Under the pieces are notes generated by a model that saw nothing but the letters and a program-made list of their open reading frames with translations, ran no database searches and had not been told where the DNA came from. A DNA stretch of 35,208 bases from Lachnospiraceae bacterium (GTDB lineage: Bacteria > Bacillota > Clostridia > Lachnospirales > Lachnospiraceae), in contig JAEEUS010000019.1 of assembly GCA_016290615.1 (NCBI GenBank), positions 1-35,208 of the forward strand. Direction: 5' to 3'. Made by a program: the position numbers and the translations under genes. Below, piece after piece: positions 1 through 7,836 of this stretch. Each line of letters begins with the position of its first letter. Position 1 is the stretch's first letter.

Positions 1-66
1 TTCAGACTCGATCCGAGACGGACTGTTTTCTACGGTATATGTAAGGCATGCAGTGAGAAGGAATAG
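1..66 (+). CDS. Fur-family metalloregulator, C-terminal fragment
   Basis: The first 22 codons are open from the window edge to a TAG stop and encode a tail containing VFYGICKACSEKE. This resembles the end of Fur/Zur/PerR proteins, where a hydrophobic strand is followed by a G-x-C-x-x-C structural zinc motif. Only the last 21 residues are visible, so the metal sensed cannot be read directly. The genes directly downstream encode a zinc-type ABC importer, which makes a zinc-responsive (Zur) member the best guess. The next gene begins within about 10 bases of the stop, so both are probably co-transcribed. Confidence 0.7.
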   Translation, partial: FRLDPRRTVFYGICKACSEKE

Positions 67-73
67 ATATCAG

Positions 74-361
74 ATGAAAAGATTGATCTCAATGGCGTTT
101 GCGCTCACACTGCTTTTGTGGCTTTTTTCATCCGCGCATTTCCTTGCTCTTGAAGCGGGACATGACTGCCATGATGAAGACTGCCCGATATGCACCTGCA
201 TACAGATCTGCACCAACATGCTAAAAAACATGTCAAATGCTCTTATTGAAGTAGCACTTGTCATAGCTTTTTTGACGGTAAGATCATATACACCTTATTT
301 TTGTGAGTATATACGAACAGCTGATACTCCGATAACAAAAAAGATCCGTTTGAACAATTGA
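74..361 (+). CDS. Small Cys/His-rich membrane protein in zinc operon
   Basis: A 95-residue protein with an N-terminal hydrophobic segment (about residues 3-20, signal or anchor), a compact metal-ligand cluster HDCHDEDCPICTCIQIC (about residues 31-47), and a second hydrophobic stretch (about 55-75). The cluster holds five Cys and two His plus acidic residues, a composition suited to zinc or another soft metal at the membrane face. It lies between the Fur-family fragment and the zinc importer, which supports a metal-related role. The family is not recognised with certainty. The ATG at 74 is preceded by GAAGGA; a GTG at 53 overlapping the fur-like gene is an alternative start. Confidence 0.6.
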   Translation: MKRLISMAFALTLLLWLFSSAHFLALEAGHDCHDEDCPICTCIQICTNMLKNMSNALIEVALVIAFLTVRSYTPYFCEYIRTADTPITKKIRLNN

Positions 362-409
362 TGTAAGAAAGAAAACTCACATCAGAATAAGAAACGGAGA
401 AAGATAAAA

Positions 410-1396
410 ATGAAAAGAATAACAGCGATAATAACAGCTGCCGTAATGCTTGCATGCTGCCTTTGCGGGTGTGGTGCAAATACGGTCACAGCAGAAAATG
501 ATAACAGACTAAAGATAGTAACTACCATATTTCCCGAATACGACTGGGTCATGAACATACTCGGAGACAAGGCAGGCGATGCCCAGGTGACAATGCTTCT
601 TGATAACGGAGTGGACCTTCACAGTTATCAGCCCACAGCACAGGACATTATGAAGATATCCACATGTGATCTGTTCATATATGTCGGAGGAGAATCCGAT
701 GAATGGGTAGAGGATGCATTAAAGGAAGCCACAAACAAGGATATGAGAGTGATCAACCTCTTAGACGCGCTTGGTGACAAGATCAAAGAGGAAGAGATCG
801 TGGAAGGCATGGAAGCCGAAGAAGAGGAAGCTGATGCTGAAGAAGAGGAGGAAGAGCCTGAGTATGACGAGCATGTATGGCTCTCTTTAAAAAATGCCCA
901 GATATGCTGCGATGCCATCTGTGAAAAGATCTGTGAAGCCGATAATTCAAACGCACAAAACTACAGGGACAATACTAAGGCCTACAACAAGAAGCTTTCT
1001 GATCTTGATGCGCAGTATAAGAGTACTGTTGATGAAGCAAAATATCATACACTTCTGTTTGGAGACAGATTCCCGTTCAGATATATGACGGATGATTATG
1101 GGCTTGATTATTATGCAGCATTTGTAGGGTGTTCTGCTGAAACGGAAGCAAGTTTTGAGACGATAGTATTCCTGTCAAATAAGACCGATGAACTTTCGCT
1201 TCCTGCCATAATGACAATAGAGGGAACAGAACACAGGATAGCAGAAACTATCAGGGATAATACAAATAATAAGGATCAGAAGATACTGACTCTTGATTCA
1301 ATGCAGTCTGTGACCAAAGATGATGTAAAGAATTCTGTCACATATATTTCGATAATGGAGTCAAATCTTTTAGTTCTAAAGGAAGCAATAAACTGA
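410..1396 (+). CDS. znuA: Zinc-type ABC transporter substrate-binding lipoprotein
   Basis: Binds metal outside the membrane and delivers it to the permease encoded at 2131-2973 (cluster A-I, ZnuA/TroA/AdcA family). A lipoprotein signal is visible: basic N-terminus, hydrophobic core, and an LCGC lipobox with the modified Cys near residue 21. Metal ligands typical of the family include His71 (DLHSYQ) and His155 (YDEHVW). The third site carries FGDRFPFRY rather than a canonical His. The loop before His155, usually His-rich in zinc binders, is instead a run of Glu/Asp (about residues 126-150). The stop is 24 bases from the ATPase gene, which shares the same AAGAAACGGAGA ribosome-binding context. 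Zinc is the likeliest substrate, manganese less so. Confidence 0.85.
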   Translation: MKRITAIITAAVMLACCLCGCGANTVTAENDNRLKIVTTIFPEYDWVMNILGDKAGDAQVTMLLDNGVDLHSYQPTAQDIMKISTCDLFIYVGGESDEWVEDALKEATNKDMRVINLLDALGDKIKEEEIVEGMEAEEEEADAEEEEEEPEYDEHVWLSLKNAQICCDAICEKICEADNSNAQNYRDNTKAYNKKLSDLDAQYKSTVDEAKYHTLLFGDRFPFRYMTDDYGLDYYAAFVGCSAETEASFETIVFLSNKTDELSLPAIMTIEGTEHRIAETIRDNTNNKDQKILTLDSMQSVTKDDVKNSVTYISIMESNLLVLKEAIN

Positions 1397-1420
1397 AGAT
1401 AAGAAACGGAGAACACTGAT

Positions 1421-2134
1421 ATGTCTTATATAACGGTGGAGAATCTAGAGGTAGGCTACGATAAGAGCGTAATAAGCGAAAAACTGAATTTTAAGATAGA
1501 AAGCGGCGAGTATCTGTGCATAGTCGGAGAAAACGGTTCCGGCAAGACTACCCTTATGAAGACTCTGCTCGGACTTATAAGGCCTGTCAGTGGTCAGATA
1601 AAGAAAGCGGACGGACTTGAAAACGGCGAGATAGGATATCTGCCGCAGCAGACTGTTGTTCAGAGAGACTTCCCGGCATCTGTTAAAGAGATAGTGATGT
1701 CCGGATTCCAGGCTCGATGCGGTTTAAGACCCTTTTATAATGCACAGGAGAAAAAGCTTGCATTGGAAAATATGGAACGCATGGGTATAACTGAGCTTTC
1801 CGATCAGTGCTACAGGGAACTCTCCGGAGGACAGCAGCAGAGAGTGCTGCTTGCAAGGGCGCTTTGCGCAACAAGAAAGATCCTGCTTTTGGACGAGCCG
1901 GTAGCCGGACTTGATCCGAAGGTTACAGCGGATATGTATGAGCTTATCTCGTCACTTAACAGGGAAGGCATCACGATAATCATGATAAGCCATGATATTG
2001 CGGCAGCCACGAGGTATGCCGATCATATCCTTCATATCGGTGAGCGCATATTCTTCGGAACAACGGAAGAATATCTTGAAAGTGACATCGGAAAAAGCTT
2101 CATGACCTTGCAGAAAGGCGGTGAAAACAAATGA
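1421..2134 (+). CDS. znuC: Metal ABC transporter ATP-binding protein
   Basis: Cytoplasmic ATPase of the zinc importer. The 237-residue protein has Walker A GENGSGKTT (about residues 37-45), a Q-loop region (YLPQQ), the ABC signature LSGGQQQRV, Walker B ILLLDEPVAGLD and the switch His in MISHD. These are the standard motifs in the standard order, and the length is normal for the family. Its stop overlaps the permease start by four bases (ATGA), which implies translational coupling. Confidence 0.9.
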   Translation: MSYITVENLEVGYDKSVISEKLNFKIESGEYLCIVGENGSGKTTLMKTLLGLIRPVSGQIKKADGLENGEIGYLPQQTVVQRDFPASVKEIVMSGFQARCGLRPFYNAQEKKLALENMERMGITELSDQCYRELSGGQQQRVLLARALCATRKILLLDEPVAGLDPKVTADMYELISSLNREGITIIMISHDIAAATRYADHILHIGERIFFGTTEEYLESDIGKSFMTLQKGGENK

Positions 2135-2973
2135 TAGAAACTCTTTCTATTTATTTTGATCATAGATTTGTTGTATACGCATTTATAGTGGGTATTCTTA
2201 TAGCATTAAGCTCATCTCTTTTAGGAGTGACGCTTGTGCTAAAGAGATTTTCTTTTATCGGAGACGGACTTTCACATGTGGCATTCGGAGGAATGGCCAT
2301 AGCCAGTGTTTTAAGCCTTACAAACAAGATGATACTCATACTGCCCATAACCGTGATATGTGCGATCCTGCTTTTGCGGACAGGACAGAATACAAGGATA
2401 AAGGGAGATGCGGCGATAGCTATGATATCTGTAGGCGCTCTTGCATTCGGATATCTTATCTTAAATATTTTTTCAGCATCATCAAACCTAACGGGAGATG
2501 TATGCTCGACGCTTTTCGGCTCGACATCGATACTTACTCTGACTTCATTTGAGGTATCGCTGTGTGCTGTTTTGTCGATAGCCGTAGTTTTGATCTTCAT
2601 CGTTTTTTACAACAAGATCTTTGCCGTGACTTTTGATGAGAATTTTGCAAAGGCAGTCGGAACGAAAGCTGACGGATACAATCTTCTCATAGCGGTTGTG
2701 ATAGCGATAATAATAGTGCTTGCAATGAACCTTGTGGGTTCGCTCCTCATATCGGCACTTGTCATATTTCCTGCTCTTTCTGCTATGAGAGTATTCAAGA
2801 ATTTCAAGTCAGTAACAATATTTGCTGCGATCATCTCGGTAATATGTGCCCTGATTGGCATGCTGGTATCGTTACTTTCGGGAACGCCTGTCGGATCGAC
2901 AATAGTTGCAGTCAATGTGGCTGCTTTTGCTGTCTGCAGTCTGATAGGAGCTCTGTTGGGAGTGGAAAAATGA
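2131..2973 (+). CDS. znuB: Metal ABC transporter permease
   Basis: A 280-residue polytopic membrane protein of the ZnuB/TroC (ABC-3) family with about eight hydrophobic segments. The N-terminal stretch SSLLGVTLVLKRFSFIGDGL followed by SHVAFGG is characteristic of this family. It forms the membrane channel of the importer together with the ATPase encoded just upstream. Both ends overlap neighbours by four bases (ATGA at 2131 and at 2970), so the three distal cistrons are translationally coupled. Confidence 0.9.
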   Translation: MIETLSIYFDHRFVVYAFIVGILIALSSSLLGVTLVLKRFSFIGDGLSHVAFGGMAIASVLSLTNKMILILPITVICAILLLRTGQNTRIKGDAAIAMISVGALAFGYLILNIFSASSNLTGDVCSTLFGSTSILTLTSFEVSLCAVLSIAVVLIFIVFYNKIFAVTFDENFAKAVGTKADGYNLLIAVVIAIIIVLAMNLVGSLLISALVIFPALSAMRVFKNFKSVTIFAAIISVICALIGMLVSLLSGTPVGSTIVAVNVAAFAVCSLIGALLGVEK

Positions 2974-3557
2974 AAAGATATATCAGTGTTTTTGTGTGTA
3001 TGATTTTATGCCTGTCTATCTGTGCCTGCTCACCAAAAAACGATTCAACAGCTACAAGAACAAACGGGTATTCTCAGCAGACCGTAAATGATGTGCTTAA
3101 TGAAAAGATGGCTGAAGAAGACGGCGCGAATATACCTGCTGTAACACCTTCGCCTTCACCTGAAGCAATACAGCCTGAAGAGAATAAATCAGTTTTGGAA
3201 GCTGAGAGAGAGGCTATGACTCATGACGGAATAGATGTGGATCTTACGATGCTCTCAAGCAGCATGATCTATGCTGAGGTCTACAACATGATGACTGTTC
3301 CAGACGACTACGTGGGAAAAACCGTCAGGATGCAGGGAATCTATGATACGGTTTATGATGATAATACAAAACAACAGTATTATTTCTGCATCGTACAGGA
3401 TGCCACAGCCTGCTGTGCACAGGGAATAGAATTTGTTTTGGAGGATGGAAGTGCTTATCCTGAACCGGGAGAAAATGTTACCGTTACGGGAAGATTCGAA
3501 ACATACATGGAAGGCGAGAACATGTATTGCACACTCAGGGATGCTAAGATAATGTGA
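2970..3557 (+). CDS. Lipoprotein with OB-like domain, linked to zinc importer
   Basis: A 195-residue secreted lipoprotein: hydrophobic signal, then LSICAC as lipobox. A Ser/Pro/Glu-rich linker (TPSPSPEAIQPEE) leads to a C-terminal domain of about 90 residues with VGKTVRMQGIY, YFCIVQDATACCAQGIEFVL and VTVTGRFETY. That alternation of short strands looks like an OB-fold, and the CC pair could bind metal or form a disulfide. The start at ATG 2970 overlaps the permease stop by four bases. Being the last cistron of the import operon suggests a role in surface metal handling; this is inferred from context and no biochemical role is claimed. Confidence 0.65.
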   Translation: MKRYISVFVCMILCLSICACSPKNDSTATRTNGYSQQTVNDVLNEKMAEEDGANIPAVTPSPSPEAIQPEENKSVLEAEREAMTHDGIDVDLTMLSSSMIYAEVYNMMTVPDDYVGKTVRMQGIYDTVYDDNTKQQYYFCIVQDATACCAQGIEFVLEDGSAYPEPGENVTVTGRFETYMEGENMYCTLRDAKIM

Positions 3558-3561
3558 TCTG

Positions 3562-3570
3562 TGTTATAAT
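3562..3570 (+). promoter_or_regulatory. Extended -10 promoter for nitroreductase gene
   Basis: TGTTATAAT is a perfect extended -10 element (TG-n-TATAAT), 40 bases before the nitroreductase start. No convincing -35 hexamer is present 17 bases upstream, consistent with extended -10 dependence. It lies just after the zinc operon, for which no terminator hairpin is visible. Confidence 0.6.
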
Positions 3571-3610
3571 TATATAAGCTAGTAACTAGGAACAGAAACG
3601 GAGGGTTACC

Positions 3611-4150
3611 ATGGAATTTGCACAATTACTCGAGAGCAGAAGAAGCATAAGAAACTATAAAAGCGGAATGAGGATAAGCGAGGATCAGATCAAGGTCATG
3701 ATAGATGCTGCCATTCAGGCACCTACATGGAAGAATTCCCAGACAGGCCGCTACTATGTGGCTATGAGCGAGGATAAGATCAACTTTATCAGAAATCAGT
3801 GCCTGCCGGAATTTAACGCAAACAGCTGTGCCAATGCTGTAGCACTTATCATCACAACATACGAGACAAAACGTTCCGGATTTGAGAGAGACGGATCTGC
3901 CACAAACGAACTCGGAGACAAGTGGGGCGTATACGATCTCGGACTTCAGAATGAAAACCTTGTATTAAAGGCAAGAGAGACAGGTTATGATTCACTCATC
4001 ATGGGTATAAGAGATGCCGACAAGATAAAGGCTGAATTTGATATACCCGAGTCACAGGAAGTTGTAGCAGTAATAGCCATAGGTGTTCGTGAAAACGATG
4101 TGGAAAAGCCAAGGCGCAAGACTCCCGATGAAATCACCAGATTTTTCTAG
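3611..4150 (+). CDS. Nitroreductase family FMN oxidoreductase
   Basis: A 179-residue protein of the nitroreductase fold, which uses FMN and NAD(P)H to reduce nitro compounds, quinones or other electrophiles in the cytoplasm. The N-terminal SRRSIRNYKSG is the phosphate-binding Arg-rich motif for FMN; IQAPTWKNSQ (substrate/FMN contact) and AIGVREND near the end are also typical. Length is normal for a short, dimeric member. The natural substrate cannot be told from sequence. It is monocistronic, with its own extended -10 promoter and a bidirectional terminator after it. A second, diverged nitroreductase is encoded at 24244-24786. Confidence 0.85.
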   Translation: MEFAQLLESRRSIRNYKSGMRISEDQIKVMIDAAIQAPTWKNSQTGRYYVAMSEDKINFIRNQCLPEFNANSCANAVALIITTYETKRSGFERDGSATNELGDKWGVYDLGLQNENLVLKARETGYDSLIMGIRDADKIKAEFDIPESQEVVAVIAIGVRENDVEKPRRKTPDEITRFF

Positions 4151-4169
4151 GTCATAAAATCACACAAAA

Positions 4170-4196
4170 AAGGAGAAGACAATTCGTCTTCTCCTT
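4170..4196. terminator. Bidirectional terminator between convergent genes
   Basis: An 11-bp perfect stem (AAGGAGAAGAC paired with GTCTTCTCCTT) with a five-base loop lies between the convergent nitroreductase and HDOD genes. The minus strand has a strong T run directly after it; the plus strand has a weaker AATTATTT tract. Confidence 0.8.
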
Positions 4197-4210
4197 AATT
4201 ATTTCTTATC

Positions 4211-5449
4211 TTATGTCTCTTCTATGCTGTGGAACAGGTCTCTGTACCATTCGAGAGATCCGAGGTATGCCTCGTATACTGCATCCATTGACATTTCATT
4301 TATCAGGAGTATCCTTGAAACTTCCTGCCAGTCGCCTGCTTCGTAAACCTGAATGAAATCAAGGACATCAACAAAAGGTCCGTCATGGGTTACCAAAGCT
4401 CTGCTGATATTCTTAGAAACCTTCAGAAGTGCCAGAGCTTCCTCCATGGGCTTGTTAAGGATTATATCAACTACTGAGAATAGTCCCATCAAAAACAGTT
4501 CAGGGCCGAATACACCAAGTTCAAACTGACCGGATATGTTTTCTGCAAACTTTGCTCTGAGAAGAGAAAGACGCATGATCTCACTGGGCCTGTCTGCACA
4601 CAGCTGCTGTGTGATGGCTGTGGTGATCCATTTCTTGAGTTCTTTCTGTCCGAGCATCGCCGCAGCATGTCTTATTGACGTTATCTCTGTGGCTGAATGA
4701 CTTACCTTGTTAACCATCTTTAACAGCGAGATGATGAGCGCTGTATCTCTACCGATGATATCGGCAGCTTCGGTAAGTTCAAAGTCTTCGCTGTTAACAA
4801 GATTTAAGAGTGATATATAGTTGAGCTTTAACGGAGAAACCGTCGTATTGCCCTTTGTGATGGGCATACGGTAAAATGATCCCTCAAACAGATAATAACC
4901 GCCTTCTATCTTTAGGCTGTCAAACATACCCAGACTGTCAAGGTCGCTGGCAATGAGCTTGATCTTGGGATAGATCTGGCTGAAGTATATCTTTGCCTTT
5001 GAAATGACTATCTTCTTGTGATTTAAGAGGATATAGTCCATAAGTCTGAGTATAGGTTTGTATGGTTCAAAATCATTTACATCCAGACCGCGGATAGCGA
5101 ATTTGTATCCCTGATCCCTGAGCAGCATTATACGCTCGACAAACTGAAACTCGGGTTCAACCGAATTGTCGATAACAAGAACCATGCGGTTGTGTTCCGC
5201 CTCGCACTGCTCGCTTATATCGGAAAACAGCGATACACTCGTGATGGGCACAAACAGTTCGCAGTCTGTAGACAGAGTGTCCATACCCAGACTGTTTATA
5301 ACTTCAAAGCCCGGATTGTTTACCGCATCGAACATCGCAGATGTACTCATTACGGTTGGATCCAGAAAAGAATTCTTTTTCTGGCTCGATATAGAATAAG
5401 CACGCACTGACATGCTCTCGTCAAAAAGTGGAATAAGTGTTACAAGCAT
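4211..5449 (-). CDS. EAL-like/HDOD (YuxH-type) signalling protein
   Basis: A 412-residue cytoplasmic protein with the YuxH architecture: an N-terminal EAL-like domain (about residues 1-200) followed by an HDOD domain (about 205-400). The EAL half lacks the catalytic Glu-Ala-Leu motif and other metal ligands; only scaffold features such as YKFAIRGL and DYILLNHKKI remain. It is therefore unlikely to hydrolyse cyclic-di-GMP and may only bind it or act as a scaffold. The HDOD half shows the helical pattern DTALIISLLKMVNK. Such proteins are signalling adaptors whose targets differ between species. It is monocistronic, with AAGGGAG before the start. Confidence 0.8.
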   Translation of the reverse strand: MLVTLIPLFDESMSVRAYSISSQKKNSFLDPTVMSTSAMFDAVNNPGFEVINSLGMDTLSTDCELFVPITSVSLFSDISEQCEAEHNRMVLVIDNSVEPEFQFVERIMLLRDQGYKFAIRGLDVNDFEPYKPILRLMDYILLNHKKIVISKAKIYFSQIYPKIKLIASDLDSLGMFDSLKIEGGYYLFEGSFYRMPITKGNTTVSPLKLNYISLLNLVNSEDFELTEAADIIGRDTALIISLLKMVNKVSHSATEITSIRHAAAMLGQKELKKWITTAITQQLCADRPSEIMRLSLLRAKFAENISGQFELGVFGPELFLMGLFSVVDIILNKPMEEALALLKVSKNISRALVTHDGPFVDVLDFIQVYEAGDWQEVSRILLINEMSMDAVYEAYLGSLEWYRDLFHSIEET

Positions 5450-5564
5450 GTGGTCTCCCTTGTATTATCGTAAAATCACGTCAATAGCTATAAAAACACA
5501 TATCTATATAAATTTTACACCCAATTAGCCTATTTCACAAGAATTTTCAAACAATAATCGATAC

Positions 5565-5593
5565 TTTACAAGGATAAAATTAAGGTTTAGAAT
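5565..5593 (+). promoter_or_regulatory. Probable sigma-A promoter of ilvE
   Basis: TTTACA (5565-5570) and TAGAAT (5588-5593) are separated by 17 bases, about 40 bases before the ilvE start. The leader is too short for a T-box or large attenuator. The rest of 5450-5635 is AT-rich with no other feature recognised. Confidence 0.55.
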
Positions 5594-5635
5594 GTAATAG
5601 TTAAATCCTAATAATATGAAAGAAGGGAAATAATT

Positions 5636-6661
5636 ATGGAGAAAAAGAATCTGGACTGGGGCAATTTAGGCTTCGGTTACGTAAAAACTGACTATCGTTA
5701 CGTTTCAAACTACACAAACGGAGCATGGGATGCAGGTGTCGTGACCGAGGATGATCAGATCACGATGAGTGAGTGTGCCGGTGTTCTGCAGTATGCGCAG
5801 ACAATTTTTGAAGGTCTTAAGGCATATACTACAGAGGACGGAAAGATCGTCACATTCAGACCTGACCTTAATGCTGACAGAATGATGGATTCGGCTGCAC
5901 GTCTTGAGATGCCGATCTTCCCCAAGGAAAGATTTTTAGATGCTATAGATAAGGTAGTAAGTGCTAATGCAGCATGGGTACCTCCGTATGGCTCAGGTGC
6001 AACACTTTACTTAAGACCCTATATGTTCGGTATCAATCCCGTTATAGGTGTTAAGCCTGCTGATGATTATCAGTTCAGAGTATTTGCTACACCCGTAGGT
6101 CCTTACTTCAAGGGCGGAGCAAAGCCTCTTACAATAAAGGTTTCAGACTTTGACAGAGCAGCACCGAACGGAACAGGTATGATCAAAGCCGGACTTAACT
6201 ATGCGATGAGCTTACATGCAATCGTAACAGCTCACAAGGAAGGCTTTGACGAGAACATGTATCTTGATCCCAAGACACGTACAAAGGTCGAGGAGACAGG
6301 CGGAGCAAACTTCTTATTCGTAACAAAGGACGGAAAGGTAGTAACTCCCAAGTCAGGAAGCATACTTCCTTCTATCACAAGAAGATCACTCGTACAGGTT
6401 GCAAAGGATTATCTGGGACTTGAAGCTGAAGAGAGAGAAGTTTACTTTGATGAACTCAAGGATATGGCTGAATGCGGTCTCTGCGGTACAGCAGCTGTTA
6501 TCTCTCCTGTCGGCAAGGTTGTTGATCACGGTAAAGAGATCTGCTTCCCTTCAGGAATGAACGAGATGGGACCGATAACAAAGAAGCTTTACGATACACT
6601 CACAGGTATTCAGATGGGAAGAATAGAAGCTCCCGAAGGCTGGATAAGAGTTATAGGTTAA
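5636..6661 (+). CDS. ilvE: Branched-chain amino acid aminotransferase
   Basis: A 341-residue PLP enzyme interconverting leucine, isoleucine and valine with their 2-keto acids using glutamate/2-oxoglutarate. The PLP-binding Lys is predicted at residue 184 in MIKAGLNYAMSL. The QTIFEGLKAY and TLYLRPYMFG motifs place it in the longer BCAT group, which includes mitochondrial enzymes, rather than the short E. coli IlvE type. It has its own promoter and terminator. The convergent azlCD genes encode a branched-chain amino acid exporter, so synthesis and efflux functions sit side by side. Confidence 0.92.
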   Translation: MEKKNLDWGNLGFGYVKTDYRYVSNYTNGAWDAGVVTEDDQITMSECAGVLQYAQTIFEGLKAYTTEDGKIVTFRPDLNADRMMDSAARLEMPIFPKERFLDAIDKVVSANAAWVPPYGSGATLYLRPYMFGINPVIGVKPADDYQFRVFATPVGPYFKGGAKPLTIKVSDFDRAAPNGTGMIKAGLNYAMSLHAIVTAHKEGFDENMYLDPKTRTKVEETGGANFLFVTKDGKVVTPKSGSILPSITRRSLVQVAKDYLGLEAEEREVYFDELKDMAECGLCGTAAVISPVGKVVDHGKEICFPSGMNEMGPITKKLYDTLTGIQMGRIEAPEGWIRVIG

Positions 6662-6672
6662 TAAATGTAATG

Positions 6673-6704
6673 AAAGCGAGCATCAAGAGGATGCTCGCTT
6701 TTTT
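6673..6704 (+). terminator. Intrinsic terminator of ilvE
   Basis: An 11-bp stem (AAAGCGAGCAT with ATGCTCGCTTT) around a seven-base loop is followed by a T run. It overlaps the stop codon of the convergent azlD gene. Confidence 0.85.
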
Positions 6705-7017
6705 AGTGGATAAAAGGCATCAGTTCAACAATGAATACCATGAGACAGGCCATTACCGAAACGGCAAACAGACTTGCTCCGCGCCATGCTAAGATTATCG
6801 CAAACACGAAAGCTATTGCACCGGCAGTAGGTGATGCGGTAGCATCCATCATAGCCGGGAATGTCATTGCAGCCAGTGTCACGTATGGCACGTAGTAAAG
6901 GAATGACCTGATAAATGTATTGGTGATTTCTTTCCTTATAAGGGTAAGAGGAAGAACTCTGATCGTATATGTGACGGCGGCCATTATGAACATGTATATG
7001 TATATATTGTGTGTCAT
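6703..7017 (-). CDS. azlD: AzlD-type branched-chain amino acid exporter subunit
   Basis: A 104-residue hydrophobic protein with about four membrane segments. It carries the AzlD-family features TYTIRVLPL near the N-terminus and FLYYVPYVTLAAMTFPA in the middle. AzlD is the small partner of AzlC in exporters of branched-chain amino acids and their analogues. Its start overlaps the azlC stop by four bases, so the subunits are translationally coupled. Confidence 0.88.
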   Translation of the reverse strand: MTHNIYIYMFIMAAVTYTIRVLPLTLIRKEITNTFIRSFLYYVPYVTLAAMTFPAMMDATASPTAGAIAFVFAIILAWRGASLFAVSVMACLMVFIVELMPFIH

Positions 7018-7748
7018 GCGGCCTCCTTCTTCTCATCGCTTACCGGGAACAGGATAGCGGCAGCGGATGAAATGATAACGGTTATAAGTATTATGCGTGT
7101 TCCTGATGAAACAGATGCAACGGCAGGAACCCTTGATGAAAGATAGCTTACAAGCATCGATATGATGACAAGGGAAGCTATGATCTTATCTTTCTTTGAA
7201 GGCGGGATGATTATGGCTATGAACATTCCGTACAATCCGACGCTTAGAGCACTCACCACGTTTTCAGGCAGCAGATTTCCCATGACTACTCCCAGATAGG
7301 TTCCTATAGACCATGCGGGAACGGAGATCGCAGCGGCACCGTAGGTGTAGAAGGGATTAAGCTTTCCCGGAACGGAAACGCTTATCCCGAATATCTCATC
7401 TGTTATAAAGCATCCCAGCAAAAAGCGGTGTATGACATTCATCTTCTCTGAAAGCTTCTGAGAAAGCGCACAGCTAAGTAAAATGTATCTCGCATTTGCG
7501 ACTAATGTCATGATGGCCAGCTCAAGGTATGCGGCATTTGCACCGATCAGTGTAAAGCCGACATATTCACCGGCACTGGCTGCATTGGTCGCTGATACTA
7601 TCATGGACTGGAGTGCTGTCACGCCTGCTTTTTTTGCCACTATGCCAAGCGTAAATGCAACAGCAAAATAACCCATGGCTATAGGTACGCCATGTTTTAT
7701 GCCCATAAGGAATGCTGTTTTGTTGTTATGTTCCATTTCTATGCTCAT
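7014..7748 (-). CDS. azlC: AzlC-type branched-chain amino acid exporter subunit
   Basis: A 244-residue polytopic membrane protein. GIKHGVPIAMGYFAVAFTLG at the N-terminus, ATNAASAGEYVGF, and ANARYILLSCALSQKL are typical AzlC signatures. With AzlD it exports branched-chain amino acids. A good ribosome binding site (AAAGGAG) precedes the start, and a sigma-A-like promoter lies 36 bases upstream. The gene is divergent from holA and converges, with azlD, on ilvE. Confidence 0.9.
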   Translation of the reverse strand: MSIEMEHNNKTAFLMGIKHGVPIAMGYFAVAFTLGIVAKKAGVTALQSMIVSATNAASAGEYVGFTLIGANAAYLELAIMTLVANARYILLSCALSQKLSEKMNVIHRFLLGCFITDEIFGISVSVPGKLNPFYTYGAAAISVPAWSIGTYLGVVMGNLLPENVVSALSVGLYGMFIAIIIPPSKKDKIIASLVIISMLVSYLSSRVPAVASVSSGTRIILITVIISSAAAILFPVSDEKKEAA

Positions 7749-7783
7749 ATGTAGAGCTCCTTTATCAAAACCTCAGCTTTTCT

Positions 7784-7812
7784 ATTGTACCCACTTATGA
7801 TAAAATTGTCTA
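7784..7812 (-). promoter_or_regulatory. Probable sigma-A promoter of azlCD
   Basis: On the minus strand, TAGACA (7807-7812) and TACAAT (7784-7789) are spaced by 17 bases, 36 bases before azlC. A possible plus-strand -10 (TAAAAT, 7801-7806) for holA overlaps it, so the divergent promoters may interfere. Confidence 0.55.
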
Positions 7813-7836
7813 GAAAAAAGGAGAAACGTACTCATT

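Noticed and set aside
2160-2915. Two long minus-strand frames opposite the zinc permease gene
   Set aside because: They are shadows of a well-coded membrane protein gene, with no ribosome binding sites or recognisable domains.
3558-3610. Terminator for the zinc operon
   Set aside because: No hairpin with a T run could be found; only the extended -10 promoter of the next gene is visible.
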